DNA of 11,155 bases, from positions 1 through 11,155 of the forward strand of contig JAJFMI010000063.1 in NCBI GenBank assembly GCA_021772235.1, written 5' to 3'. The notes below the pieces were generated by a model, which saw only the letters and a program-made list of their open reading frames with translations, had not been told where the DNA came from and did not search any database. This DNA is from Chlamydiota bacterium (GTDB lineage Bacteria > Chlamydiota > Chlamydiia > Chlamydiales > JAJFMI01). A program made the position numbers and the translations under genes. Below are positions 1 through 6,526 of the stretch, piece after piece (position 1 is the first letter of the stretch; the number at the start of each line of letters is the position of its first letter).

Positions 1-473
1 TCCCTTAAATCACCAAAAACCCCTTCTCCTTGAGGTTTTGGCATTTTATCCAAAAGTTGAATCTGAGGGAGATAGAGACGTTTGCACTGTTTGAAGGCAG
101 AAAGTGCCGCTGCTTCTAAACGAGTGAGATGATTGGAAGAAACATTTTTTCTTTCGGAGTGATCCGAGGGGAAGAGAAAAAAAGCGTGCGCACCAAGCTC
201 CGTGCCTTTTTCAATAAGCCACTCAAGCCGACTTTGTTTGATCAGAGTAGCTGCTAAAATGATTTTTGGTTTTGGTTCAGGAAAGTGCTTTGAGCTTGTG
301 ATTTCAATGACTTTGTTTTGAAAAGTGCCCTCTGCAACAGTTCCTTTGCCATCAACAACTTCGACTTTATCTCCATCGCGTACACGCAAAACTTGCAGAT
401 GTTTAGCTTCTGTTGGCAAAAGAGTAATTTCTCCTTCTAACTTTTCAGGATGGTAGCAACGGTATTTTCTCAT
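1..473 (-). CDS. rsmE: 16S rRNA (uracil-1498-N3)-methyltransferase RsmE, N-terminal part, truncated by window edge
   Basis: Only the first 157 codons are inside the window; the gene continues past position 1. The start is the ATG at 473-471, giving MRKYRCYHPEKLEGEITLLP. The reading frame is open to the edge. The N-terminus looks like the PUA-like RNA-binding domain of RsmE, with 'TEAKHLQVLRVRDGDKVEVVDGKG' type spacing of the H-x3-VLR-x3-GD signature at about residues 22-45. Around residues 70-100 comes the family pattern 'ATLIKQSRLEWLIEKGTELG', the usual K-x-x-R-x-E-W-x-x-x-K-x-T-E-L-G of RsmE, where the SPOUT methyltransferase domain begins. The SAM-binding knot would lie outside the window. 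The family methylates N3 of U1498 in 16S rRNA within the 30S subunit. It is divergent from the small antitoxin gene, with only 60 bp between the two starts. The family call is firm; completeness cannot be judged. Confidence 0.9.
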   Translation of the reverse strand, partial: MRKYRCYHPEKLEGEITLLPTEAKHLQVLRVRDGDKVEVVDGKGTVAEGTFQNKVIEITSSKHFPEPKPKIILAATLIKQSRLEWLIEKGTELGAHAFFLFPSDHSERKNVSSNHLTRLEAAALSAFKQCKRLYLPQIQLLDKMPKPQGEGVFGDLR

Positions 474-479
474 GACTTC

Positions 480-506
480 ATTATAGAGAATTGTTTCTTT
501 GAACAA
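480..506 (-). promoter_or_regulatory. Predicted sigma-70 promoter of rsmE
   Basis: On the minus strand there is a perfect -10 hexamer TATAAT at 485-480. Upstream lies TTGTTC at 506-501 (15-bp spacer) or, alternatively, TATTGT at 508-503 (17-bp spacer). A start site 7 nt below the -10 would fall on or next to the rsmE ATG at 473, so the message would be leaderless or nearly so. The -35 overlaps the -35 of the opposite promoter. Confidence 0.5.
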
Positions 507-507
507 T
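490..507. repeat. Inverted repeat over the overlapping divergent -35 boxes (candidate operator)
   Basis: ATTGTT (490-495) and AACAAT (502-507) are perfect 6-bp inverted arms separated by 6 bp, spanning the -35 boxes of both divergent promoters. Antitoxins of the AbrB/MazE fold commonly autoregulate by binding palindromes in their own promoter, so this is a reasonable operator candidate. The arms are short and the region is AT-rich, so chance is possible. Confidence 0.3.
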
Positions 508-526
508 ATCCAGAAATAGCTATACT
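499..526 (+). promoter_or_regulatory. Predicted promoter of the AbrB/MazE-like antitoxin
   Basis: TTGAAC at 499-504, a 16-bp spacer and TATACT at 521-526 form a good sigma-70-type promoter. Initiation about 7 nt downstream would be at about 533, immediately before the antitoxin ATG at 534, implying a leaderless or near-leaderless transcript. This also argues for the start at 534 rather than the upstream ATG at 450. Confidence 0.5.
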
Positions 527-533
527 TGTTTGC

Positions 534-755
534 ATGAAAATATTTCGAAATATAGAAAAAACAGAAGAGGGTTACTGCTTGGTTCTTGGTCAAGAGATAC
601 TCGATCTCATAGATTTTGATAAAGTTCCAATGGTTAAGATCGAAAAGCAGGACAACCATTTAGTTCTTACCCCAGTTTCTCACAAAGAGGAATTGAAGAG
701 GGTGCAAAAAAAACTCATTGAAAAGTATGAGGATGTTTTCAGAAATTTGGCTTAA
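534..755 (+). CDS. AbrB/MazE/SpoVT-fold type II antitoxin-like protein
   Basis: A 73-residue protein beginning MKIFRNIEKTEEGYCLVLGQ. Residues 1-48 show the swapped-hairpin AbrB/MazE layout: a short strand, 'G-Y-C-L-V-L', the helix 'QEILDLIDF' and a final strand 'NHLVLTPV' ending at a Pro, as in antitoxins with the '(G)xxLxLP...ll..l.l..g..v.v....g.l.l.P' pattern. Residues 50-73 form a charged helix ending 'KKLIEKYEDVFRNLA'. This resembles the C-terminal tail of AbrB-type antitoxins paired with Doc (death-on-curing) toxins, often written '..k..r.al..La'. The ATG at 534 fits the domain boundary. An ATG at 450 is in frame but lies inside rsmE and would add 28 residues unlike the family. The partner frame overlaps its 3' end. 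Function would be neutralising a toxin and autorepression; the family call is moderate. Confidence 0.65.
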   Translation: MKIFRNIEKTEEGYCLVLGQEILDLIDFDKVPMVKIEKQDNHLVLTPVSHKEELKRVQKKLIEKYEDVFRNLA

Positions 756-831
756 TCAAACACGTTTTCAAGATTTAGAAGAGATGATTTTGGCGGTTGT
801 ACAGCATTTGCACAAAATAGTTATACATTAA
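727..831 (+). pseudogene. Short ORF overlapping the antitoxin 3' end; possible truncated Doc-type toxin remnant
   Basis: ATG at 727 (or 733) opens a 34-codon (32-codon) frame in a different phase, overlapping the last 29 nt of the antitoxin and stopping at TAA 829-831, inside the end of the acyltransferase gene. The peptide begins MRMFSEIWLNQTRFQDLEEM. Overlap with the antitoxin and the early 'xIWL' segment recall the N-terminus of Doc toxins, but the Fic/Doc HxFx(D/N)GNKR active site is absent and nothing beyond the N-terminus is present. The likely reading is an antitoxin left behind after its toxin was deleted at the htrB boundary. The identity of the lost toxin is inference. Confidence 0.3.
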
Positions 832-2002
832 AAGATATCTGGTTTCTACAAATAGTTTCTTTAAGCGCTTCGTCTAACGGTTTCAATTTTCCTGCTAAGA
901 GATCTTTTTTTGTAAGGACTTCAAAGGCGGCTTGGCGCTTCCAGTGGCGAGTGACTTTTTCATTTGAAAGGTTAAAAATGAGTTTAAAGCGGTAGTCTTT
1001 GCGGAAGGGTTCGTAGGGGAGGTGTTCAAAGCCTAGTTGTTTATCTGGACACATAAGGGTAAGAAAGGCGCGGGGATAGATAGTACGAAAGATTTGCATC
1101 CAGGGTTCCCATTTTGGCGCGATGATGAGAATGGAGTCGTGGCGAAAGCGGTAGTAGACATTTTTCGGTGTCTCTTGTTTCCAGCGATTGTGTTGCCAGA
1201 GCCACTGCTCGGGACAATTTTTTACCGATTGCTCAAATTGGGCAAGGGTTTCACGCATGAGGCGATCGACCTCGTTGTTTAAGGGGTTTTGCTTGTCGGG
1301 CCAGATTGGTTCGCTGTAGGTGATTTCGTAATGGCCTCGGACACGTTTTGTGGAGGCGACCATGATGGGGCAGCCTGTTTTATAAGAGAGGAGTGCGGGG
1401 GCGGTGGATGTGTAGGCGCGGCGACCGAGAAATGGACAGGAGAAGTCACTTTCGGGAAAGCCTTGATCTCCTACGATGCCGAGAAATTTTCCTTTCTTGA
1501 GTCCGCGCAGGCCCTCTTTAAGGGCGAGTTTAGGAGGGACGATGGTGCCGCCAAATTTTTCGCGCATCTGCACAATCCATTTGTAGATTTTTTCTTGTTT
1601 GATTGGCCGGCCGATGGCAACGCCTGGCATTCGTTGCGTTCCTTCTAAAAAGAGCACTTCCCAATTGGCTTGGTGGCCGCAAAAAAAGATAATTCCTTGG
1701 CCTTTTTTTATGAGTGAGGCGGCGGGTTCTGGGTTTGTGCAGCGCGCCCATTTGAAGGTTTTGCGATGGGCAAATTTGGGGTATTCAAGCGCGCAGATGA
1801 GAAGGTTAACGAAGGAGGCTTTGGCGATGCGGCGAATTTCTTTGGGTGGAAGATTGAGGTCGGTGGCAAGGGCGAGGTTGGAAAGGGCGCGTTTGCGCCA
1901 TTTGGGTATGAGGCGGTAGGCAATGGGCGCAAATGTGTGACCCATAACATTGATCAGCCACTGCGGGGTAATGGCAAGGGGGCTGGTTAGGAGTTTAAAC
2001 AT
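821..2002 (-). CDS. htrB: Lipid A biosynthesis acyltransferase (HtrB/LpxL family) with C-terminal extension
   Basis: 393 residues, ATG at 2002-2000, TAA at 823-821. It belongs to the LpxL/LpxM/HtrB lysophospholipid acyltransferase-like family, which transfers secondary acyl chains from acyl-ACP to the lipid A precursor at the inner face of the cytoplasmic membrane. The catalytic H-x4-E motif is H110-Q-A-N-W-E115 in 'FFCGHQANWE'. Further family marks are 'GDQGFPESD' (178-186), 'PFLGR' (190-194), and 'EQWLWQHNRWK' (266-276), which in E. coli-type enzymes is close to the C-terminus (about 306 residues). An extra segment of about 117 residues follows. It begins 'SILIIAPKWEPWMQIFRTIY', a beta-alpha-beta look that resembles the opening of GT9-type glycosyltransferases. 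The start lies inside the upstream glycosyltransferase gene (16-nt overlap) with no strong Shine-Dalgarno site, so translational coupling is likely. It is the last gene of the dacA operon. It matches C. trachomatis CT010 in context. Confidence 0.9.
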   Translation of the reverse strand: MFKLLTSPLAITPQWLINVMGHTFAPIAYRLIPKWRKRALSNLALATDLNLPPKEIRRIAKASFVNLLICALEYPKFAHRKTFKWARCTNPEPAASLIKKGQGIIFFCGHQANWEVLFLEGTQRMPGVAIGRPIKQEKIYKWIVQMREKFGGTIVPPKLALKEGLRGLKKGKFLGIVGDQGFPESDFSCPFLGRRAYTSTAPALLSYKTGCPIMVASTKRVRGHYEITYSEPIWPDKQNPLNNEVDRLMRETLAQFEQSVKNCPEQWLWQHNRWKQETPKNVYYRFRHDSILIIAPKWEPWMQIFRTIYPRAFLTLMCPDKQLGFEHLPYEPFRKDYRFKLIFNLSNEKVTRHWKRQAAFEVLTKKDLLAGKLKPLDEALKETICRNQISFNV

Positions 2003-3060
2003 TGGTCGGTTAATTCTTTCAACTGGTTCTCAAATGATAATGATTGTACCGAATTGCGAATTGTTTTTGCGAGTTTGAGGGTTTTGGGGCGCGTAAGCGC
2101 TTTTTGGAGGGAAGCGATTAGGGAGTCTTGTGAGGTGAGGTCGTCGATGATGATGCCGGTTTCCGGTTTAAGAATTTCATGGCCGCCGTTTGTTTTTGAG
2201 GTGACAACGGTAAGACCCATGGCTAGGGCTTCAATGGTAGTGTTGGCAAAGGGATCGTAAAGTGTGGGGAGGATGAGGCAGTCGGCTTTTTGGTAGAAGG
2301 GGGTGGTGTCTCCAACTTTTCCGTAGAAGTGGATTTGCTTTTGCAGGTGGAGTTTTTTGGTGAGCTTGATGTAGTAGGGGAGGTTGCGATCGTGGCCAAC
2401 GATGGAGAGGCGCCAGTTTTTTTCAGAGAGTTTAGAGAGTGCTGGCAGGAGTAGATCGAGTCCTTTGCGTTTGAAGCCCGATCCGACAAAGAGAAAATGG
2501 TAGGTAGAATTGGGGGTGAATTGCGAGTAGCTTTGTGCGAATTTCTCCCACTCTACGCCGTTATGAATGGTGGTGATTTTTTCTTCAGGAATATTGTAGC
2601 GTGAGAGGATTTCCTGTTTGACCATGTGCGAGTTTGTGATGAGTTTTCTCAAAAAGGGGTTTTCAAAGGCGGTTTTTTCCAGGTGTAGAAGGGTGCGATG
2701 GAGGGGATTGAGGCCAAAGGTGAATTTGTGGAGGGGCTCAAATTGAATGCGGCGGTTGAGATAAGCGGCGTGGCAGCCGTTTCCTGCACGGATATGTGTG
2801 GCGCAGGAGATGCGATCCATTGTGAAGATATGGCTGTAGGGGTTTTTAGTGAGATGTTTTTCGCAAGCGGTGTTGAAAGCGTGGATGTTTTGAAAGGAGA
2901 AGGGGTTTGGTTTAAGCTGGAGTGTTTCTTTTGAGATGAGGTCGACGCTGTTGCCTGCCATCTCAAAGGCTTTTTTTATGTAATAGGCCTGTTTTTCGAG
3001 CCCCCCGCTATTTGCGAGATGGTACTTAATTAGGGCAACAGTGGTCTTCTTGGAGCTCAT
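1987..3060 (-). CDS. GT4-family glycosyltransferase, WaaG/RfaG-like (LPS core)
   Basis: 357 residues, ATG at 3060. It shows a GT-B fold with N-terminal acceptor-domain strand 'TVALIKYHLANSGGLEKQA' (7-25, the Gly-rich GG-x-E loop). A central motif 'RAGNGCHAAYLNRR' (91-104) is reminiscent of the 'R-x-G-(D/N)-G-x-H' segment of WaaG-type enzymes. 'ITNSHMVKQEI' (141-151) and 'IHNGVEWEKF' (165-174) lead into the C-terminal nucleotide-sugar domain: 'FLFVGSGFKRKGLDLLLPAL' (189-208), then D269-x7-E277 in 'DPFANTTIEALAMGL', the E/D-x7-E signature of GT4, and 'NGGHEIL' (291-297). The likely role is transfer of a hexose from a nucleotide sugar to the LPS inner core at the cytoplasmic face, but donor and acceptor are unknown. 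It overlaps ybbR by 35 nt and htrB by 16 nt. The acyltransferase neighbour supports an envelope-glycolipid role. I do not recall it at this position in C. trachomatis. Confidence 0.85.
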   Translation of the reverse strand: MSSKKTTVALIKYHLANSGGLEKQAYYIKKAFEMAGNSVDLISKETLQLKPNPFSFQNIHAFNTACEKHLTKNPYSHIFTMDRISCATHIRAGNGCHAAYLNRRIQFEPLHKFTFGLNPLHRTLLHLEKTAFENPFLRKLITNSHMVKQEILSRYNIPEEKITTIHNGVEWEKFAQSYSQFTPNSTYHFLFVGSGFKRKGLDLLLPALSKLSEKNWRLSIVGHDRNLPYYIKLTKKLHLQKQIHFYGKVGDTTPFYQKADCLILPTLYDPFANTTIEALAMGLTVVTSKTNGGHEILKPETGIIIDDLTSQDSLIASLQKALTRPKTLKLAKTIRNSVQSLSFENQLKELTDQCLNS

Positions 3061-4285
3061 TTATTGCGAGGTGTTTGTCGTGTTGTTGGATGTCGAGTTC
3101 AAATTTGGTTGCGTCTGCGCGATAGAGTTGAAAGCGGTTCATGTAGCTGCGGAAGCGGTTGCGGAGATATTCTTCGCGCAGTTTGGGGTTGGTGTTGTTG
3201 CGCTGATTTTGCAAGTTGCCTTCCATAACGAGCGATACGTAGTTGTTTTCCAGTTCACGAGGATTGATGAATTGCACGCCCCACTCATAATCACTGTGAT
3301 GGTTAGGGTCGACGGTTATGGAAATTGCAAGATTGTTTTTTACTGTCTGCAAGAAAAGTTCACTTACCCCTTTTGTGTAGAGTTTTTCTTGAATGACTTG
3401 GACTCCGTTGATCTCTTTTATGAGGGATGTTTTTTCAACTTGGAGGTTTTTGTTCTTTATTGGTCGTCCCGATCGTAGGGGGTAATAGAGGTTAATTTGG
3501 AGAGGAGTTGTGATTGGTAGTAGTTCTGTGCGGATGAAATCTACGTGAAGGGCTTCATTTTTTTTGCTGTCGATTTCGATGGGTGATGCGGATACGTCAG
3601 GTAGGTAAATCTGTTTCCAGTTTTGTGGGATTTTAAATGATACAACATCGTGCCTCCCATTATGTTCGCTGACTTTCAGGTCGTCGAGTTGAGAGTGATT
3701 GATTTCGCTAAGGTTAAAAGTGAGTTTCACTCCACGTGACTTATAACGGGAGATAATATCTTCAGGACCGCGCAACGTTATATAGGCACGGTAAGGCCAG
3801 ACGTCAACAAATTGATAGCCTTTTGGGGAATCGCCTTTAGGTGCGGTGATCACTACGGGAATTTTTTCTCGGATGAGTTTTTTTGGCTTGAGAGCAATGC
3901 TTACGGGGGTAATGCGTTTGATACCAGTGATATTAGCTGTTGGATCTGTTGGAACGATGTTCTTTTTATTAATTTTTTCTATCCACTCCACATCATGTGT
4001 GCGGCCATCGATCAAGACCTCTAGGTCACCAGTTTGGATTTTACTGAGAAGGATGCGATTGCCGGTAATATTCAAGTCAATGCGACGCCCAAGTAATCCG
4101 TTGGTGCTCATGCCTTCAATGGTGATGCCTTCAGGAAGATTGACAATGCGCACACCGACATTATGTAACATTTTAGATTTGGTCAGGGACTGGTTTACGA
4201 CAAACCAAACGATAATTGCGAGGATTAAGGAGAGGATCTTTCTTGGCCAGTTATCGATAAAAAATTTGGTGAGGAGATTTTTCAT
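3026..4285 (-). CDS. ybbR: YbbR-domain membrane protein (CdaR-like regulator of the diadenylate cyclase)
   Basis: 419 residues, ATG at 4285. One N-terminal transmembrane segment (about 15-33, 'KILSLILAIIVWFVV') is followed by an all-beta extracytoplasmic region. The first YbbR-like repeat is at about 38-95 ('VGVRIVNLPEGITIEG ... IDLNITGNRILLSKI'). A second is at about 140-198 ('IPVVITAPKGDSPKGYQFV ... YITLRGPEDIISRY ... FNLSEI'). The remaining 200 or so residues are less clear and may hold degenerate repeats plus a charged Asn/Arg-rich tail. In Firmicutes, CdaR is encoded directly after cdaA and modulates its c-di-AMP output through the membrane. The same order here, with an ATGA overlap of the dacA stop and ybbR start, supports that role. 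The C-terminus runs 35 nt into the glycosyltransferase gene. It matches C. trachomatis CT011 in position. Confidence 0.85.
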   Translation of the reverse strand: MKNLLTKFFIDNWPRKILSLILAIIVWFVVNQSLTKSKMLHNVGVRIVNLPEGITIEGMSTNGLLGRRIDLNITGNRILLSKIQTGDLEVLIDGRTHDVEWIEKINKKNIVPTDPTANITGIKRITPVSIALKPKKLIREKIPVVITAPKGDSPKGYQFVDVWPYRAYITLRGPEDIISRYKSRGVKLTFNLSEINHSQLDDLKVSEHNGRHDVVSFKIPQNWKQIYLPDVSASPIEIDSKKNEALHVDFIRTELLPITTPLQINLYYPLRSGRPIKNKNLQVEKTSLIKEINGVQVIQEKLYTKGVSELFLQTVKNNLAISITVDPNHHSDYEWGVQFINPRELENNYVSLVMEGNLQNQRNNTNPKLREEYLRNRFRSYMNRFQLYRADATKFELDIQQHDKHLAINELQEDHCCPN

Positions 4286-5079
4286 TTACTCAGCAGTGCC
4301 TTCAGTTTAAATGATGCTTTTGCTTTGGGTTTTACGGGTGGATTGAAAACGCTGCGGATAATTCCACTAAAGCGATCAATTTTTACCCCTCGTGTAATGA
4401 TGCCATCACGAGCAATTGAAACTTTTCCAGACTCTTCGGAAACTACGATGACAAGAGCATCCGAAATTTGGCTAATTCCAAGTCCTGCTCTGTGGCGTGT
4501 TCCCATGGAGCGGGAAAGGTGCCCCATATCTTCTGCAAGAGGAAGGATAACGCCTGCAGCAATGATTGTGAGATCCCTTACAATTATTGCGCCATCATGA
4601 AGTGGAGTAGTGGTTTTGAAAATGGATTCGAGAAGCTCGGATGAGAAATTTGCATTGAGCATCACTGCTTTATGCGAATAATCATCGAGCATATCTTCAT
4701 TTTCAATTACGATGATTGCCCCGACACGTTTTTCTGCCATTCGATAAGTCGATGAGGCAAGTTGATCGAGAAAGCGGTCAAATTCAGTGATTTCCCTGTA
4801 GCGTTTTCCTTTCAAGCTGAGACGCGAGAGGGCCACGCGTAACTCTGGCTGAAAGATAATGAGGATGGCAATTACAGCAACGTTAGAGACATTATTTACA
4901 AGTTGATGCAGGACAGGGAGATTGAGGAGTGATGAGAGCGCATAGATGCCGAGGAATGCAAAAAGACCAAGAATCAGATCCATAGAACGTGTGTTCCAGA
5001 AAAAGGACAGGATATAGTTGATCATGATCGCAATGATCAAAATTTCAAGAAATGGGGTGACATGTGTGTAGAAGTACAT
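4282..5079 (-). CDS. dacA: CdaA/DacA-type diadenylate cyclase (c-di-AMP synthase)
   Basis: 265 residues, ATG at 5079. Three N-terminal transmembrane helices (about 8-27, 34-53, 64-77; 'LEILIIAIMINYILSFFW', 'LILGLFAFLGIYALSSLL', 'VSNVAVIAILIIFQPELR') lead into the DAC/DisA_N domain (about 95-240). Both catalytic signatures are intact: D162-G-A in 'PLHDGAIIV' and R195-H-R in 'GTRHRAGLG', with 'ISDALVIVVSEESG' just after. The enzyme joins two ATP into cyclic di-AMP at the cytoplasmic face of the membrane. The length equals that of usual CdaA proteins. It is the first gene of the overlapping operon dacA-ybbR-glycosyltransferase-htrB, divergent from cydA. A weak 'AGG' sits 5-8 nt before the start. 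The C. trachomatis orthologue in this context (CT012) is the chlamydial c-di-AMP synthase whose product triggers host STING signalling. Confidence 0.95.
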   Translation of the reverse strand: MYFYTHVTPFLEILIIAIMINYILSFFWNTRSMDLILGLFAFLGIYALSSLLNLPVLHQLVNNVSNVAVIAILIIFQPELRVALSRLSLKGKRYREITEFDRFLDQLASSTYRMAEKRVGAIIVIENEDMLDDYSHKAVMLNANFSSELLESIFKTTTPLHDGAIIVRDLTIIAAGVILPLAEDMGHLSRSMGTRHRAGLGISQISDALVIVVSEESGKVSIARDGIITRGVKIDRFSGIIRSVFNPPVKPKAKASFKLKALLSK

Positions 5080-5155
5080 CTTAGCCTAATCTTACAGAAT
5101 AGGGTGGATAAAAAACAGCATTAATGTATTGTAGAGAAAAATTTTGGTATGCTTC
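5080..5155. promoter_or_regulatory. dacA/cydA divergent intergenic region with weak promoter-like elements
   Basis: This 76-bp gap must carry or border the promoters of both operons. On the plus strand TGGATA (5105-5110), 16 bp, TATTGT (5127-5132) is a weak candidate that would give a leader of about 17 nt for cydA. On the minus strand TACAAT (5133-5128) could be a -10 for dacA, but no convincing -35 is placed. The two -10 candidates overlap, so transcription of the two operons may interfere. Confidence 0.3.
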
Positions 5156-6526
5156 ATGGATGTTGTGATTTTAGCACGAATTCAATTTGCGATGACGATC
5201 GCTTTTCACTATCTTTTCCCCCCTTTAAGTATTGGGCTTTCTCTCATGCTTGTGATTATGGAAGGTCTTTATATGAAGACAAAAAACCCTCTCTATAGAA
5301 GGATGACGCAATTTTGGATGCGAATTTTTGCTGTTTCGTTTGCCTTAGGTGTGGCTACAGGGATTGTAATGAGTTTTTCTTTTGGAACGAATTGGGCGCG
5401 TTATTCAAGGTTTGTCGGAGATGTTTTTGGTAGTGCTCTTGCTGCTGAGGGCGTTTTTGCCTTTTTCTTAGAAGCGGGATTTATTGGTCTAATGCTCTTT
5501 GGTTGGGATCGCGTAAAACCGGGAGTTCACTACTTTTCTACAATTATGGTGAGTTTTGGTGCGCATTTTAGTGCGGTCTGGATTGTGATTGCCAATTCTT
5601 GGATGCAGACGCCTGCTGGTTTTAAAATTGTTGGCGAAGGCTTAGATGCTAAAGCGATCATCACAGACTTTTGGGCAATGGTTTTTAACCCCTCTTCAAT
5701 GGACCGGCTTTTTCATGTCATTATGGGCTGTTGGTTAACGGGAAGTTTTATCATTATCTCAGTCGCAGCGTATTATATTATGAAACGTCGTCATATGGAT
5801 TTTTCTCGCGCGACGATGAAAATTGGCTTAATTACCGGTATGATCACTTTGCTTTTACAGCTTTATTCAGGTGACCAAACGGCACGTGGTGTAGCAAAAA
5901 ATCAACCGGAAAAATTAGCCACCCTGGAAGGGGTTTTTAAGACAGTAGATTATACACCGTTTTATCTATTTGGCTGGGTCGATAGAGCTAAACAAAAAGT
6001 TTATGGAATTAGTATTCCGGCTGGATTGAGTTTTCTGGTCTACCATAAATTAAAGCCCGCTGTTCCTGGGCTGGATAACTTTCCTGAAAAAGATTGGCCT
6101 AATGTAGCCGCAGTTTTTCAGACCTATCATCTGATGATTATGATGTGGGGAGTGATGTTTCTTTTAGCGACTTTAGGAATTATTTACTGGCGGCGTGGCT
6201 CACTGTGGAACGCTAAATGGACGTTGCGTGCGATGGTCATTTCCATTCTTGCGCCCTATCTTGCCAACCAGGCAGGCTGGTTTACGGCAGAAATGGGAAG
6301 GCAGCCGTGGATTGTTTATCACCTTTTGCGTACAGCAGATGGCGTCTCTAAATCTGTTGCTAGCAATCAAATCTTGGGTTCGATCCTGATGTTTATCGTC
6401 ATCTATTCCTTCCTCTTTTCCCTCTTTATTTACCTGATGGATCATAAAATTAAACATGGACCCGATGAAGAGGATGCTGATGACAAACTCTATTCAAATC
6501 CTGTAATTGATGGAGGCAAATCATGA
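5156..6526 (+). CDS. cydA: Cytochrome bd-type quinol oxidase subunit I
   Basis: 456 residues from ATG 5156 (MDVVILARIQFAMTIAFHYL). A TTG at 5144 would add four residues, but the family aligns from the Met-Asp start. Heme ligands are conserved: H18 (high-spin b595 side), H187 in 'RLFHVIMGCW' and M330 in 'YHLMIMMW' (b558). E98 and E106 in 'AAEGVFAFFLE' match E. coli E99/E107. The Q-loop residues K253 and E258 in 'KLATLEGVF' are present, as is the GRQPW motif at 381-385. It has the multi-helix topology of CydA. It is about 65 residues shorter than E. coli CydA because the Q-loop lacks the long insertion, i.e. the short (Gram-positive-like) Q-loop class. With CydB it oxidises quinol and reduces O2 to water, without proton pumping, at high oxygen affinity. 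It overlaps cydB by 4 nt. It matches CT013 in position. Confidence 0.96.
   Translation: MDVVILARIQFAMTIAFHYLFPPLSIGLSLMLVIMEGLYMKTKNPLYRRMTQFWMRIFAVSFALGVATGIVMSFSFGTNWARYSRFVGDVFGSALAAEGVFAFFLEAGFIGLMLFGWDRVKPGVHYFSTIMVSFGAHFSAVWIVIANSWMQTPAGFKIVGEGLDAKAIITDFWAMVFNPSSMDRLFHVIMGCWLTGSFIIISVAAYYIMKRRHMDFSRATMKIGLITGMITLLLQLYSGDQTARGVAKNQPEKLATLEGVFKTVDYTPFYLFGWVDRAKQKVYGISIPAGLSFLVYHKLKPAVPGLDNFPEKDWPNVAAVFQTYHLMIMMWGVMFLLATLGIIYWRRGSLWNAKWTLRAMVISILAPYLANQAGWFTAEMGRQPWIVYHLLRTADGVSKSVASNQILGSILMFIVIYSFLFSLFIYLMDHKIKHGPDEEDADDKLYSNPVIDGGKS
6512..6516 (+). promoter_or_regulatory. Strong Shine-Dalgarno site of cydB
   Basis: GGAGG ends 6 nt before the cydB ATG at 6523, inside the last codons of cydA. 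It fixes the cydB start and supports independent re-initiation at the ATGA overlap. Confidence 0.75.

Noticed and set aside
450..533. Longer antitoxin reading from ATG 450 (28 extra N-terminal residues)
   Set aside because: It overlaps the rsmE start, lies upstream of the predicted promoter for this gene, and the added residues do not resemble AbrB/MazE N-termini.
1289..1648. Plus-strand open frame of 119 codons inside htrB
   Set aside because: Antisense shadow of a clearly real acyltransferase; Gly/Cys/Asp-rich composition with no family resemblance.
3041..3478. Plus-strand open frame of 145 codons opposite ybbR
   Set aside because: Antisense to a conserved gene; Val/Phe-rich low-information translation and no ribosome site.
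3846..4310. Plus-strand open frame of 154 codons opposite ybbR
   Set aside because: Antisense shadow; the ybbR reading has a transmembrane helix, YbbR repeats and an ATGA overlap with dacA.
5144..5155. TTG start of cydA adding four residues
   Set aside because: CydA proteins begin with the Met-Asp-x-V segment encoded from ATG 5156.
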